Translations under genes and position numbers: made by a program
Shown here: positions 36,060 through 44,994 of the stretch, piece after piece
How positions within the stretch are numbered: the stretch's first letter is position 1
Layout of the letters: each line of letters opens with the position of its first letter
The notes under the pieces: generated by a model
Told to the model about the DNA's origin: nothing
Seen by the model: only the letters and a program-made list of their open reading frames with translations
Databases searched by the model: none
Assembly: GCF_027497215.1 (NCBI RefSeq)
Contig: NZ_CP114904.1
Coordinates: 6,478,501-6,542,500, forward strand
Length of the DNA: 64,000 bases
Direction: 5' to 3'
Origin: Micromonospora sp. WMMD812
GTDB lineage: Bacteria > Actinomycetota > Actinomycetes > Mycobacteriales > Micromonosporaceae

Positions 36060-36803
36060 ATGCGGCCCAGCCCCGCGGAGATCGTCCGCACCCTCGTCGC
36101 GGGCCGGCTGCCCGGCCTCGTCCACCTGGCGCACCGGCCGGGCCCGCACCACGTTCGGCACGTCACCGACCCGGACGGGCAGGTGCTGCTGCTGGTCCCG
36201 GTGGTCAGCGACCTGGCCGCCGCGCTGCGGCCCGCCGAGGGCGAGGACGACGTCGCGCTCGTCCTCGACGTGCTCGACCTGCCGCCCGCGGCCGGCGCGC
36301 CGACGCTCGGCCGCGCCTGGGTCTCCGGCTGGGCGACCGAGCTGCGGGGGGAGGAGGCGCGCGCCGCGGCGGTCGACTTCGCCGCCGTCGAGCCGACCGG
36401 CGACCTGCTCGATTTGGGCACCCGGTTCCGGCTGTTCCGGTTCGAGGTGGTCGAGGCCCGCTGGGAGCGCGCCGGCGCCGGCCATCGGATCGACCCTGAG
36501 GCGTACGCCGCGGCCCAGCCGGATCCGCTGCACCACCTCGAGGCGGAGTTGCTGGCCGACCTCGCCGACCACCACAGCGCCGAGGTGACCGGCTACCTCC
36601 GCCGGCAGCTCGGGCTGACCGACGACGGCGGGGACGGGCCGCCCCGGGTGGTCCGGATCGACCGGTACGGCCTGGTGGTCGCCCTCGGCCGGCCGGGCGC
36701 CCGGCGGCGGGTCCGGCTGGAGTTCCCGCACCCGGTCGCCGACCACGACGAGCTGGCCCATCTGCTGCACCCGATGGTCTGTCCCCGCGCCGCCGCCGGG
36801 TAG
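36060..36803 (+). CDS. DUF2470-domain protein, likely heme/iron related
   Basis: 247 residues from ATG 36060, chosen over GTG 36051 because AAGGAG (36046-36051) is then well placed. The N-terminal half resembles a pyridoxamine-oxidase-like split barrel (HRPGPHHVRHVTDPDGQVLLLV, GRAWVSGWATEL) and the C-terminal half is DUF2470 (LADLADHHSAEVTGYLRRQL, IDRYGLVVALGRPGA). DUF2470 is found in HugZ-type heme oxygenases and related iron proteins, which fits the iron box in front of the gene. Heme degradation is therefore an attractive but unproven role. Confidence 0.8.
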   Translation: MRPSPAEIVRTLVAGRLPGLVHLAHRPGPHHVRHVTDPDGQVLLLVPVVSDLAAALRPAEGEDDVALVLDVLDLPPAAGAPTLGRAWVSGWATELRGEEARAAAVDFAAVEPTGDLLDLGTRFRLFRFEVVEARWERAGAGHRIDPEAYAAAQPDPLHHLEAELLADLADHHSAEVTGYLRRQLGLTDDGGDGPPRVVRIDRYGLVVALGRPGARRRVRLEFPHPVADHDELAHLLHPMVCPRAAAG

Positions 36804-36856
36804 GACGCCCGCCTCCGGATGCGTTGCCGGCGACCCGGTCTGGTGGCGCGGTGCGC

Positions 36857-37453
36857 TCAGCCGGGCAGCTCGCCGGTGAGGTAGCGCTGGACGGTCGGGC
36901 CGACGGTGGCGACCAGCGTCTCCGGGGCCGCGGAGGCGACCGGCTCCAGCCGGATCACGTGCCGCATCATGGCGAGCCCGATCAGCTGCGAGGCCACCAG
37001 CGACCCGCGCAGCGGCAGCTCGGCCGGGTCGACGTCGAGGTGGTCGAGCACCCGGCGCAGGACCTGGGTGGTCAGGAACTCCCGCAGCAGCCGGGCGGTC
37101 CACTCGTTGCTGACCGCCGACCGCAGCAGGGCCACCCCGGCCGAGCCGGCGGGGGAGTCCCACACCCCGAGGAACATCCGGACCAGCCGCTCGCCGAGGC
37201 CGTCGCGGTCACCCGCGAGAACCGTCGGCAGGAGCTCCCGGGGGTCGACCGGGGCCCGCATCGCGGCCAGGAAGAGCTGGTCCTTGCTCCCGAAGTAGTG
37301 GTGCACCAGGGCCGGGTCCACTCCGGCCGCGGCCGCGATCGCCCGGATCGACGCGGCGTCGAAGCCGCGCTCGGCGAACGCGGCGCGGGCCGCGCCGAGG
37401 ATCGCCTCCCGGGTGTCGGGATTGCCGGGTCGCCGGCCGGTCCGCCGCGTCAT
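36857..37453 (-). CDS. TetR-family repressor
   Basis: 198 residues from ATG 37453. The N-terminal helix-turn-helix is TREAILGAARAAFAERGFDA followed by SIRAIAAAAGVDPALVHHYF, and the C-terminal ligand domain is of the TetR_C type. It lies 155 nt behind the ABC-2 permease on the same strand, so it is probably the regulator of that transporter; a nested dyad at 39153-39184 in front of the transporter operon is a fitting operator. Confidence 0.88.
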   Translation of the reverse strand: MTRRTGRRPGNPDTREAILGAARAAFAERGFDAASIRAIAAAAGVDPALVHHYFGSKDQLFLAAMRAPVDPRELLPTVLAGDRDGLGERLVRMFLGVWDSPAGSAGVALLRSAVSNEWTARLLREFLTTQVLRRVLDHLDVDPAELPLRGSLVASQLIGLAMMRHVIRLEPVASAAPETLVATVGPTVQRYLTGELPG

Positions 37454-37608
37454 CGCCGCCCTTCGCTCGTCCACCCGCCGCCGTCCGACGACGGGCCGTC
37501 CCGCTGCCCGCGCGGCGCCGGTCCCGGTCGGCCCGGGAGTCCGGGCTGCCCGGCGTCCCGGGTCGGCACCCCGGGCCCGCCGCCGCGCCGCGACGGGCCC
37601 GGACCGGG

Positions 37609-38364
37609 TCAGCCGCTGCGCCGCCGCAGGGTGGCCGAGGCCAGCACCAGCGCCAGCACCGTGGCGCCGGCGACGATCGCCACGTCCCGCCACATGGTGC
37701 CGGTGGGCTCGGCGTGCGCGCCGACCTCCTGGAGCGCCTCGACGGCGTACGACAGCGGCAGCGCGTCGCTGATCGCCTGCAGCCAGCCCGCCATCTCGCC
37801 GCGGGGCACGAAGAGCCCGCAGAGCAGCAGCTGGGGAGCGACCACGACCGGCATGAACTGTACGGCCTGGAACTCGGTGCGGGCGAAGGCACTGCAGAAC
37901 AGCCCGAGCGCCACCGCGAGCACCGCGTTCAGCGCGGCGACCATGATGACCAGCCCGATGCTGCCCGCGGTGTCCAGGCCGAAGACCCAGTACGCCACGG
38001 CGGAGGCGACGGTGGCCTGGACCGCGCCGGCCAGCCCGAAGGCGATGCCGTAGCCGAAGAGCAGGTCGGCCTTGGCCAGCGGCGTGGTGAGCAGCCGTTC
38101 CAGCGTGCCGGTCGTGCGCTCGCGGAGCATGGCGATGCTGGTCACCAGGAACATGATGATGAACGGGAAGAAGCCGAGCATCACCAGCGCGATCCGGTCG
38201 AAGGTGCTCGGTCGGCCGGGCGGGGTGGGCTGGTCGGCGTACATGTAGTAGACGAGGGTGAGCAGCACGGCGGGCACCACCACCAGCAGGGCCACGGTGC
38301 GCCGGTCGTGGCGCAGCTGACGCAGGATGCGGCCGGTGGTGGCCGCCAGGATCCGCGGGTTCAC
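37609..38364 (-). CDS. ABC-2 exporter permease
   Basis: 251 residues with six membrane segments and the ABC-2 pattern (RRTVALLVVVPAVLLTLVYY, RERTTGTLERLLTTPL, LLLCGLFVPRGEMAGWLQAI). The GTG start overlaps the stop of the ATPase gene (GTGA), so both halves are made together. Substrate unknown. Confidence 0.88.
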   Translation of the reverse strand: MNPRILAATTGRILRQLRHDRRTVALLVVVPAVLLTLVYYMYADQPTPPGRPSTFDRIALVMLGFFPFIIMFLVTSIAMLRERTTGTLERLLTTPLAKADLLFGYGIAFGLAGAVQATVASAVAYWVFGLDTAGSIGLVIMVAALNAVLAVALGLFCSAFARTEFQAVQFMPVVVAPQLLLCGLFVPRGEMAGWLQAISDALPLSYAVEALQEVGAHAEPTGTMWRDVAIVAGATVLALVLASATLRRRSG

Positions 38365-39134
38365 GACGTCTCCCCTCCGCTCTCGCCGGTCAGGACGGTG
38401 GTGCCGGTCGCGCGACCGGCGCCCGTCTCGGCCGCCTTGATCAGCCGCAGGAACGCCTCGTCGAGGTCGTCGACGCCGGCGGCGGCGCGGACCGCGGCCG
38501 GGGTGTCGTCGGCGACCAGGCGCCCCTCGCGGATCAGCAGCAGCCGGTCGCAGCGGGCGGCCTCGTCCATCACGTGGCTGGACACCAGCAGGGTGGTGCC
38601 GGTCGCCGCCATCGCGTGGAACTGCGCCCACAGGTCGGCCCGCAGCACCGGATCCTGGCCGACGGTCGGCTCGTCCAGGATGACCAGCTCCGGCCGGCCG
38701 ACCAGCACGCACGCCAGCGAGGCGCGGCTGCGCTGGCCGCCGGAGAGGTTGCCGACCAGCTGGCCGGCGGCCGAGCCGAGCCCGACGTCGCTGATCGCCC
38801 GGTCGGCGTCGGCCTGCCCACGCCCGTAGAGGGTGGCGAAGTAGCGCGTGTTCTCGCGTACGGTCAGGTCGGCGTAGACGCTGGGCGCCTGGGTGAGATA
38901 GCCGACCCGCCGCCGCAGCGCGGCGGCCCCGGCGGGCTGGCCCAGCACGGTGACCGTGCCGCCGGCGACCACCTGCACCCCGACCACCGCGCGCATGAGC
39001 GTGGTCTTGCCACTGCCGCTGGGCCCGAGCAGCCCGGTGACCGCGCCGCGCGGGACCACGCAACTGATGCTGTCCAGCACCCGTCGCCGGCCCCGGTTGA
39101 CGACCAGGTCACGGACCACGATCGCCTCGTCCAT
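38361..39134 (-). CDS. ABC-2 exporter ATP-binding protein
   Basis: 257 residues. Walker A GPSGSGKTT, signature LSGGQRSRASLACVL, Walker B LVILDEPTVGQDP and the H-loop SSHVMDEAARCDR are intact. The C-terminal extension is short. First gene of an operon with the permease and, probably, the TetR gene; a nested palindrome lies 19 nt before its ATG. Confidence 0.9.
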   Translation of the reverse strand: MDEAIVVRDLVVNRGRRRVLDSISCVVPRGAVTGLLGPSGSGKTTLMRAVVGVQVVAGGTVTVLGQPAGAAALRRRVGYLTQAPSVYADLTVRENTRYFATLYGRGQADADRAISDVGLGSAAGQLVGNLSGGQRSRASLACVLVGRPELVILDEPTVGQDPVLRADLWAQFHAMAATGTTLLVSSHVMDEAARCDRLLLIREGRLVADDTPAAVRAAAGVDDLDEAFLRLIKAAETGAGRATGTTVLTGESGGETS

Positions 39135-39152
39135 CGCCCGCCTCCCGAGAAA

Positions 39153-39184
39153 CTCATCATCTGTTGAACTCAACGCTAGATGAG
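39153..39184. promoter_or_regulatory. Nested 32-nt dyad, candidate TetR operator
   Basis: GTTGAACTCAAC (39163-39174) and the flanking arms CTCATC (39153-39158) and GATGAG (39179-39184) share one centre of symmetry at 39168.5. The site is 19 nt upstream of the ABC ATPase start and 22 nt from the MerR -35 box, so binding could affect both. Confidence 0.55.
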
Positions 39185-39205
39185 ATATCGGTGGATGCGC
39201 AACAG

Positions 39206-39236
39206 TTGACTTCGTGTGCACTCGAACTGGAAGCCT
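39206..39236 (+). promoter_or_regulatory. MerR-type promoter with 19-nt spacer
   Basis: TTGACT (39206-39211) and AAGCCT (39231-39236) are separated by 19 nt, the hallmark of promoters remodelled by MerR proteins. TTCGTGTGCACTCGAA (39211-39226), a palindrome with one mismatched pair, fills the spacer. The start codon GTG 39244 is 7 nt after the -10, so the merR message is leaderless and autoregulated. Confidence 0.7.
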
Positions 39237-39243
39237 GGATGCC

Positions 39244-39633
39244 GTGGACACCAGCACCCGGGAGATCACCCTCACCGTCGGCGAGGCGGCCGAGCGGGTC
39301 GGCCTCACCACCTACACGCTGCGTTGGTACGAGCAGGAGGGACTGGTCGCGCCGGTCGGGCGGGACTCCGCCGGGCGGCGCCGCTACACCCCCGGCGACG
39401 TCGACTGGCTCTTCCTGCTCACCCGGCTGCGCCGGACCGGCATGCCGGTCCGGGACATGCGCCGCTACGCCGAACTGGCCCGGCTGGGCGACCGCACCCT
39501 CGGCGCCCGGCGAGCCCTCTTCGAGGCGCACCGCGACCGGGTGCTGCGCCGGATGGCCGAGCTCGAGGAGGACCTGAAGGTGCTCGACTACAAGATCGAC
39601 GCTTACCGCCGGGCGGAGGAGGAGGGCCGATGA
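39244..39633 (+). CDS. MerR-family regulator
   Basis: 129 residues from GTG 39244 (39214 is an alternative but lies inside the promoter). The DNA-binding domain reads [20 protein letters not shown] and then YEQEGLVAP, with a C-terminal dimerisation helix [20 protein letters not shown]. No metal-binding cysteines are present, so the effector is probably organic. It overlaps the aldo/keto reductase by 4 nt and should control both. Confidence 0.9.
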   Translation: MDTSTREITLTVGEAAERVGLTTYTLRWYEQEGLVAPVGRDSAGRRRYTPGDVDWLFLLTRLRRTGMPVRDMRRYAELARLGDRTLGARRALFEAHRDRVLRRMAELEEDLKVLDYKIDAYRRAEEEGR

Positions 39634-40634
39634 CGCCCCGTCGGATGGGCGCCGGCGGCCCGGAGGTCTCCGCGATCGGCCTGGGCTGCATGGGCATGAG
39701 CTTCGCCTACGCGGGCCGGGACGACGCCGAGTCGGTCCGGACCCTGCACCGCGCGCTGGACCTCGGCGTCAACCACCTGGACACCGCCGACATCTACGGT
39801 GCCGGCGCCAACGAGCGGCTGCTCGGCCCGGTCGTCCGGGCGCGCCGCGACGAGGTGTTCCTGGCCACCAAGTTCGGCAACCGCGCCGGCGGCGGGGGCT
39901 TCGGCGGCACCGGCACCCCCGGCGCGTACGTGGACAGCAGCGCCGCGTGGGCCCGGGAGGCGTGCGACGCCTCGCTGGCGCGGCTCGGTGTCGACAGGAT
40001 CGACCTGTACTACCTGCACCGGCGGGACCCGGCCACCCCCATCGAGGAGACCGTCGGGGCGATGGCCGAGCTGGTCGCGGCCGGCAAGGTCCGGCTGATC
40101 GGCCTCTCCGAGGTCAGCCCGGCGACGCTGCGGGCGGCGTACGCGGTGCATCCGATCGCGGCGGTGCAGCTGGAGTACTCGCTGTTCAGCCGCGACGTCG
40201 AGAGCGAGATGCTGGCCACCTGCCGGGAGCTGGGGGTGGCCCTGGTGGCGTACTCGCCCGTCGGCCGGGGGCTGCTGACCGGGGCGATCACCAGCCGGGA
40301 CCAGCTCGCCGGCGACGACTGGCGGGCCGGCGCGCCACGCTTCGCCGAGGGCAACCTGGAGGCCAACCTGAGGCTGGTCGACGAGGTCCGCGCGGTGGCC
40401 GCGGAGGTCGGGGCCACCGCGGCCCAGACGGCGCTCGCCTGGCTGCTCGCGCAGGGTGAGGACGTGCTGCCGATCCCCGGCACCAAGCGGGTGCGCTGGT
40501 TGACGGAGAACGTCGCGGCGGCCGACGTCCGGCTCGCCCCCGCGCAGCTCGCCCGGCTGAGCGCGGCGATGCCGCCCGGGGCCGCCGCCGGCGAAAGGTA
40601 CCCCGAGGCAGCAATGCGATTCGTCGGGCACTAG
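39630..40634 (+). CDS. Aldo/keto reductase
   Basis: 334 residues, (beta/alpha)8 barrel NADPH enzyme. Conserved parts: [11 protein letters not shown], the catalytic Asp-Tyr region LDTADIYG, the catalytic Lys in LATKFGN and the His in YYLHRRD, and the late nucleotide site [13 protein letters not shown]. It resembles the AKR13/YajO-like family acting on aldehydes or ketones. Coupled to the MerR gene, which suggests induction by a reactive carbonyl or xenobiotic. Confidence 0.9.
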   Translation: MTPRRMGAGGPEVSAIGLGCMGMSFAYAGRDDAESVRTLHRALDLGVNHLDTADIYGAGANERLLGPVVRARRDEVFLATKFGNRAGGGGFGGTGTPGAYVDSSAAWAREACDASLARLGVDRIDLYYLHRRDPATPIEETVGAMAELVAAGKVRLIGLSEVSPATLRAAYAVHPIAAVQLEYSLFSRDVESEMLATCRELGVALVAYSPVGRGLLTGAITSRDQLAGDDWRAGAPRFAEGNLEANLRLVDEVRAVAAEVGATAAQTALAWLLAQGEDVLPIPGTKRVRWLTENVAAADVRLAPAQLARLSAAMPPGAAAGERYPEAAMRFVGH

Positions 40635-40703
40635 CCGCCGGACCGGACAGTAGGTCCGGCATCGGACATTGCGCCTCGATCGGGCGTACGGCACGATGGC
40701 GCC

Positions 40704-42005
40704 GTGGGTCACGCTCCGTTACCGGATGCCGGTTTCCTCGACGACTGGGCCGCCCGGCTGCGGCAGTTCGCCGAGCGACCCGTCGTCGGCATCATGCTGC
40801 GCGGCAGCCACGCCCGGCGGGCCGCCACCGCGCACAGCGACGTCGACCTCGACGTCCTGCTCGGTGGCGCCCCGTACGCCGCGCAACGGGCGTACCTCGC
40901 GGAGACCCCCGGCCGGCTGACCCACGTCTCGGTGGCGGCGCGGGACGTGCGGTCCTGGGTGGCCCGGCTCGGCGAGCCGGCCGAGTGGGCCTTCGGCCTG
41001 CCGGTCTTCGCGCCGGCCCGGCTGCTCTGGGCGGACGCGCACTGGCGACGCCGGATCGACCTGCCGGTGCTGTGCCAGCCGGCCGGGGAGCCGCAGCTCG
41101 AGGAGCTGATCGCCACTCTCGGTAAGGCCGCCGGGGCGCGGGCGGCCGGGGACCACCTCGGCGTCCGGCTCGCCGTCGCCGACCTCGCCCGGCTCTGCCC
41201 GTCGGTGCTGCGGCTGGCCAACCCCTCGGTGCGGGTGGCCTCCCGCCGGGCCGCGTTCGCCGCCGCGCTGAACCTCCCGGTGGCCCCGGCGGGATACCGG
41301 GAGGACATGCTGCTCTGCCTCGGCCTGCGCCCCGGCGCCCCCGGCCACCTCTGGGCGGCGGCGGTCCGGCTGGTCGCCGGCTCGCTGCCGCTGATCCGCC
41401 CGTATGCGGGCCAGATCGCCGAGTCGGCCGGGTCGGACCTCGCGGACGCCCTGCTCGACGGCCGGCTGGACCGCTACGTCGCCCAGCTCGCCGGCCCGGC
41501 GGATCGTGCCACCCGGTCCCGGCGGGAGGCGTCGCCGGTGCCCTCGCCGCGTGCGGGAGAATGGGTGACTGTGCCCGTACCTGACGCGCCGGTGACCGGC
41601 GTTCCCACCGACCCGAGCGAGCCGCCGGCGCCCGGCGGTCCCGCCCGCCCGTCCCGGCTCGACCCGGCCGTCGCCGCCCGGCTGCGCCGCACCGCCGACG
41701 GCCTGGTCGCCGCCGTGGTCCGCCAGCACGACTCCGGCGAGGTGCTGATGGTCGCCTGGATGGACGACGAGGCGCTGCACCGGACCCTCACCACGGGCCG
41801 GGCCACCTACTGGTCGCGCAGCCGCCGCGAGTACTGGGTCAAGGGCGCCACCTCGGGCCACCACCAGCACGTCCGCTCGGTCGCGCTGGACTGCGACGGC
41901 GACGCGGTGCTGGTGAGCGTGGACCAGGTCGGGGCGGCCTGCCACACCGGGCACCGGACATGCTTCTTCGAGGAGCTGCCGGTCACCGGGGCGGACGCGC
42001 CGTGA
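40704..42005 (+). CDS. hisI: Nucleotidyltransferase-like domain fused in frame to HisI (phosphoribosyl-AMP cyclohydrolase)
   Basis: 433-residue open frame without internal stop. Residues 1-270 are a minimal nucleotidyltransferase-like protein ([20 protein letters not shown], the G-S and D-x-D catalytic pattern) with a helical tail. Residues 290-433 are complete His[43 protein letters not shown], and [11 protein letters not shown] with the zinc cysteines. HisI hydrolyses phosphoribosyl-AMP in the third step of histidine synthesis. GTG 41571 (144-residue product of normal HisI length) has GAGAAT 8 nt before it, so HisI may be made alone, as a fusion, or both. The HisE activity is not part of it. 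Confidence 0.8.
   Translation: MGHAPLPDAGFLDDWAARLRQFAERPVVGIMLRGSHARRAATAHSDVDLDVLLGGAPYAAQRAYLAETPGRLTHVSVAARDVRSWVARLGEPAEWAFGLPVFAPARLLWADAHWRRRIDLPVLCQPAGEPQLEELIATLGKAAGARAAGDHLGVRLAVADLARLCPSVLRLANPSVRVASRRAAFAAALNLPVAPAGYREDMLLCLGLRPGAPGHLWAAAVRLVAGSLPLIRPYAGQIAESAGSDLADALLDGRLDRYVAQLAGPADRATRSRREASPVPSPRAGEWVTVPVPDAPVTGVPTDPSEPPAPGGPARPSRLDPAVAARLRRTADGLVAAVVRQHDSGEVLMVAWMDDEALHRTLTTGRATYWSRSRREYWVKGATSGHHQHVRSVALDCDGDAVLVSVDQVGAACHTGHRTCFFEELPVTGADAP
41557..41562 (+). promoter_or_regulatory. Possible internal -10 box for stand-alone HisI
   Basis: GAGAAT precedes in-frame GTG 41571 by 8 nt inside the fusion frame, matching other leaderless starts here apart from the first base. It would give a 144-residue HisI. 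Confidence 0.35.
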
Positions 42006-42048
42006 GCGCGGGCGTCGACACCGGGCGTGCGGCGGAGGAGAGGCGGTC

Positions 42049-43602
42049 ATGACCGACGGCGTGGTGAGCCCCGACGAGGCGACCTTCAGCGGGCTCGCCG
42101 CCCGCTGGCGGGTGGTGCCGGTGACCCGGCGGCTGCTCGCCGACGCGGAGACCCCGGTCGGGGTCTACCGCAAGCTGGCCGGCGGCCCGGGCACCTTCCT
42201 GCTGGAGTCCGCCGAGCAGGGCGTCGGCTCCGCCGGCATGGCCTGGTCCCGATACTCGTTCATCGGCGTACGCAGTAGCGCGACCCTGGTCGAGCGGGAC
42301 GGCGCGGTCGCCTGGCTCGGCCAGCCGCCGGCCGGGCTGCCCACCGGAGGCGACCCGGTCCAGGTGCTGCGGGAGACCGTGGCGGCGCTCGCCGGGCCGG
42401 CGGGTGATCCGGCCGGCGGCACGCCGCCGCTGACCGGCGGCATGGTCGGCTACCTCGGCTACGACCTGGTCCGCCGCTTCGAGCGGCTGCCGGAGCTGAC
42501 CGAGGACGACCTGGGCGTGCCCGAGCTGGGCATGATGCTCGCCACCGACCTGGTGGTGCTCGACCACTACGACGGCTCGGCGATCCTGGTCGCCAACGCC
42601 GTCCTGCCGCCGCTGGACGAGCCGGACCGGGACGCGCGGGTCGCGGCGGCGTACCACCACGCGGTAGGCCGGCTGGACGCGATGACGAGCGCGTTGTCCC
42701 GGCCGATCCCGCCGATGATCTCGACGGTCGACCGGCCGCCGGCCGGCGACGTGGTCAGCCGGACGCCGGACGGCGGCTACCCCAAGGCGGTGGAGGCGGC
42801 CAAGGAGGCGATCCGGGCCGGCGAGTGCTTCCAGATCGTGTTGTCCCAGCGGTTCGAGCGGGCCACCCACGCCGACCCGCTGGACGTGTACCGGGTGCTG
42901 CGCACCACCAACCCGAGCCCGTACATGTACCTGCTGCGCTTCGACGGCTACGACATCGTCGGCTCCTCGCCGGAGGCGCACCTCAAGGTGACCACCGACG
43001 CCGACGGGCAGCGGCGGGCGCTGCTGCACCCGATCGCCGGCACCCGGCCGCGCGGCGGCACCCCGGCCGCCGACGCCCGGCTCGCCGCCGAGCTGCTCGG
43101 CGACCCGAAGGAGCGGGCCGAGCACGTCATGCTGGTCGACCTGGGCCGCAACGACCTCGGCCGGGTCTGCCGGCCGGGCACGGTCGAGGTGCCCGAGTTC
43201 GCCACCATCGAGCGGTACAGCCACGTCATGCACATCGTCTCCACGGTGGTCGGCACGCTGCGTGAGGACCGCACCGCGTTCGACGCGCTGGCCGCGACCT
43301 TCCCGGCCGGCACCCTCTCCGGCGCGCCGAAGGTGCGGGCCATGGAGATCATCGAGGAGCTGGAGCCGGTCCGGCGCGGCGTCTACGGCGGCACCGTCGG
43401 TTACTTCGGCTTCGGTGGCGACCTGGACATGGCCATCGCCATCCGCACAGCGCTGATGCGCGAGGGCCGGGCGTACGTGCAGGCCGGCGCCGGCGTGGTG
43501 GCCGACTCCGACCCGGCCGCCGAGGGTCAGGAGACCCGGAACAAGGCCGCCGCGGTGCTGGCGGCCATCGCCGCGGCGGAGACGCTGAGGGCGGCCCGGT
43601 GA
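42049..43602 (+). CDS. trpE: Anthranilate synthase component I
   Basis: 517 residues; ATG start with GGAGGAGAGG before it. TrpE makes anthranilate from chorismate and ammonia; the chorismate-binding region shows [46 protein letters not shown] and [15 protein letters not shown]. The N-terminal feedback loop LLESAEQG is present, so tryptophan inhibition is expected. The glutaminase TrpG is not encoded next to it. The TGA overlaps the first copy of the 59-bp repeat. Confidence 0.95.
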   Translation: MTDGVVSPDEATFSGLAARWRVVPVTRRLLADAETPVGVYRKLAGGPGTFLLESAEQGVGSAGMAWSRYSFIGVRSSATLVERDGAVAWLGQPPAGLPTGGDPVQVLRETVAALAGPAGDPAGGTPPLTGGMVGYLGYDLVRRFERLPELTEDDLGVPELGMMLATDLVVLDHYDGSAILVANAVLPPLDEPDRDARVAAAYHHAVGRLDAMTSALSRPIPPMISTVDRPPAGDVVSRTPDGGYPKAVEAAKEAIRAGECFQIVLSQRFERATHADPLDVYRVLRTTNPSPYMYLLRFDGYDIVGSSPEAHLKVTTDADGQRRALLHPIAGTRPRGGTPAADARLAAELLGDPKERAEHVMLVDLGRNDLGRVCRPGTVEVPEFATIERYSHVMHIVSTVVGTLREDRTAFDALAATFPAGTLSGAPKVRAMEIIEELEPVRRGVYGGTVGYFGFGGDLDMAIAIRTALMREGRAYVQAGAGVVADSDPAAEGQETRNKAAAVLAAIAAAETLRAAR

Positions 43603-43716
43603 GCACGAGGAGTGCAGCGCAGCGGAGCCCCGCGGTCGCGGACGAAAGGCGGGCCCGGTGAGCGCGAGGAGTGCAGCGCAGCGGAGCCCCGCGGTCGCGG
43701 ACGAAAGGCAAGCCCG
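43599..43716 (+). repeat. Two tandem copies of the 59-bp junction repeat
   Basis: Copies at 43599-43657 and 43658-43716 are identical except for a few bases, and both match 33485-33543 at most positions. Each starts with GTGA and ends with a CCCG/CCCGG edge before the next GTG. The first GTGA ends trpE; the last is followed by the start of the Trp-associated membrane protein. Because 59 is not a multiple of three, the two copies are read in different frames. Confidence 0.9.
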
Positions 43717-44340
43717 GTGAGCGCGCGGGCCGGCACGGGTCGGCGTGAGCTGACGTACGCCGTGCTGCTCTCCCTGGCCGGCGCGGGCCTCGCGTTCTGG
43801 GCGGCGACCCGCACCTGGTCGGTCGAGCTGACTGTGCGCCCGACGCCGCTGGCGCCGGAACGGGCGGACCACACCGGGGGCGGCCTGCTGCCGTGGTTGC
43901 CCGCGCTGGCCGTGGTCGGGCTGGCCGGCGCGGGCGCGGTGCTCGCCACCCGGGGGTGGCTGCGTCAGCTGGTGGGTGGCCTGCTCGCGCTCCTCGGGGT
44001 GGCGGTGGCCGCCGGGGGCCTGTACGGCCTGATGGCCGACTTCGCCGGGGCGGTGAGCCGGCAGTGGCCGGCCCTCTGCCTCGTCGGCGGGCTGGTGGCC
44101 GCCGGGGGCGGGCTGCTGACCGCGCTGCGCGGGCGGGGCTGGCCGGGGATGGGCGCCCGCTACGAGCGGCCGGCCCGGGTCGCGCCGGCGGCCGGGGCCG
44201 TCGGTGGCGGAGCCGCGGGTGGCGGGGCAGCGACCGGCGGGGACGTGGCCGGCGGTGCCGCGCCCGGACCGGTGGCCGGGCGGCGCACCACCGAGGCGTG
44301 GGACGCGCTGGACCGGGGCGAGGACCCGACGGTCAGCTGA
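43717..44340 (+). CDS. Trp-biosynthesis-associated membrane protein (TIGR02234-like)
   Basis: 207 residues from GTG 43717; the frame to 43612 is repeat sequence. Four membrane segments (about 10-28, 49-69, 73-95, 109-130), with the family features RRELTYAVLLSLAGAGLAFW and TRTW near the N-terminus. The last 65 residues are Gly/Ala-rich and end DALDRGEDPTVS. Genes of this family lie between trpE and trpC in actinobacteria; the role is unknown, possibly transport or regulation of tryptophan precursors. It overlaps the next convergent gene by 8 nt. Confidence 0.85.
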   Translation: MSARAGTGRRELTYAVLLSLAGAGLAFWAATRTWSVELTVRPTPLAPERADHTGGGLLPWLPALAVVGLAGAGAVLATRGWLRQLVGGLLALLGVAVAAGGLYGLMADFAGAVSRQWPALCLVGGLVAAGGGLLTALRGRGWPGMGARYERPARVAPAAGAVGGGAAGGGAATGGDVAGGAAPGPVAGRRTTEAWDALDRGEDPTVS

Positions 44341-44599
44341 CCGGCTGCTCCTCGCGCTGCCGGCGGGCGGCGGCCCGGGCGGCGGCGAGTTCGGCGACCA
44401 GCCGGTCCAGCTCGGCGCGCCGGTCGGCGCGGGCCCGGTCGGCGCAGACCGCCTCCCATGCGTTGCCCCGCGCGGTCCGCATCCGCCCCTCGCCGACCAC
44501 CGCGCGTTCCAGCGTGTGTACCACGCCGACGGCGAGGGAGGCGACGGTCCGCGAGATGGTGGTCAGTCCGACGGCCGGGGTCGGGTCGGCAGTGCTCAT
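44333..44599 (-). CDS. Small helical protein of unknown function
   Basis: 88 residues from ATG 44599. The C-terminal half (RARADRRAELDRLVAELAAA, RAAARRQREE) is a likely coiled coil; residues 10-30 are mildly hydrophobic. It lies inside the trp region on the opposite strand, convergent with the membrane protein gene. The upstream 395 nt hold an AGTCTG/CAGACT dyad (44650-44670) that may regulate it. Confidence 0.6.
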   Translation of the reverse strand: MSTADPTPAVGLTTISRTVASLAVGVVHTLERAVVGEGRMRTARGNAWEAVCADRARADRRAELDRLVAELAAARAAARRQREEQPVS

Positions 44600-44649
44600 G
44601 GTCACCCCGTTGCAGGATGGTTGGGGACGGTCAGGCAGACGCCCCATCG

Positions 44650-44670
44650 AGTCTGCCCGAGGGACAGACT
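44650..44670. promoter_or_regulatory. Inverted repeat in the trp intergenic region
   Basis: AGTCTG (44650-44655) and CAGACT (44665-44670) with CCCGAGGGA between, where CCC/GGG extends the symmetry. It lies 51 nt upstream of the small helical gene. The rest of the 44600-44994 gap shows no convincing gene; no leader peptide rich in Trp codons was found. Confidence 0.4.
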
Positions 44671-44963
44671 GGCCGGCTCACGTTTCGCCGTGGTGACCGA
44701 CACGTCAACTGTCCGTGCAGGGCCGGTACCAGGTACGAAGCCGTTCGTCCTTGAGCTTCGTCACAGCATCGACGGATGTCGACGGCTGGGCGCGGGGGGC
44801 CGCGGCGGTGGCATGATCGATGGGTCGATGTCGATGCGCGGCCCGGGTCGCCCTCAGTGGCGCCGGTCGATGGCGGAGGTGGCGCTGAGTGACACCCTCT
44901 TCACGGCAGGTCGGCCATTATGCCCCAGGCCCATTGGTGAGGAGCGCCATACCCCCACCACCT

Positions 44964-44988
44964 GGCGCCAGCTGGCGCCCCCTAGCAT
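44964..44988 (+). promoter_or_regulatory. trpC promoter with perfect 16-bp palindrome
   Basis: GGCGCCAGCTGGCGCC (44964-44979) is its own reverse complement and lies directly upstream of the -10 TAGCAT (44983-44988), which is 6 nt before ATG 44995. The palindrome sits where a repressor would block RNA polymerase. No repressor gene is adjacent. Confidence 0.55.
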
Positions 44989-44994
44989 CGGCCC

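Noticed and set aside
41998..42048. Another copy of the 59-bp repeat between hisI and trpE
   Set aside because: Only the first GTGAGCGCG agrees; the rest does not align, so chance in high-GC DNA is likely.
44600..44994. Trp attenuator or T-box ahead of trpC
   Set aside because: No short leader frame with consecutive Trp codons and no T-box features; the trpC transcript appears leaderless.
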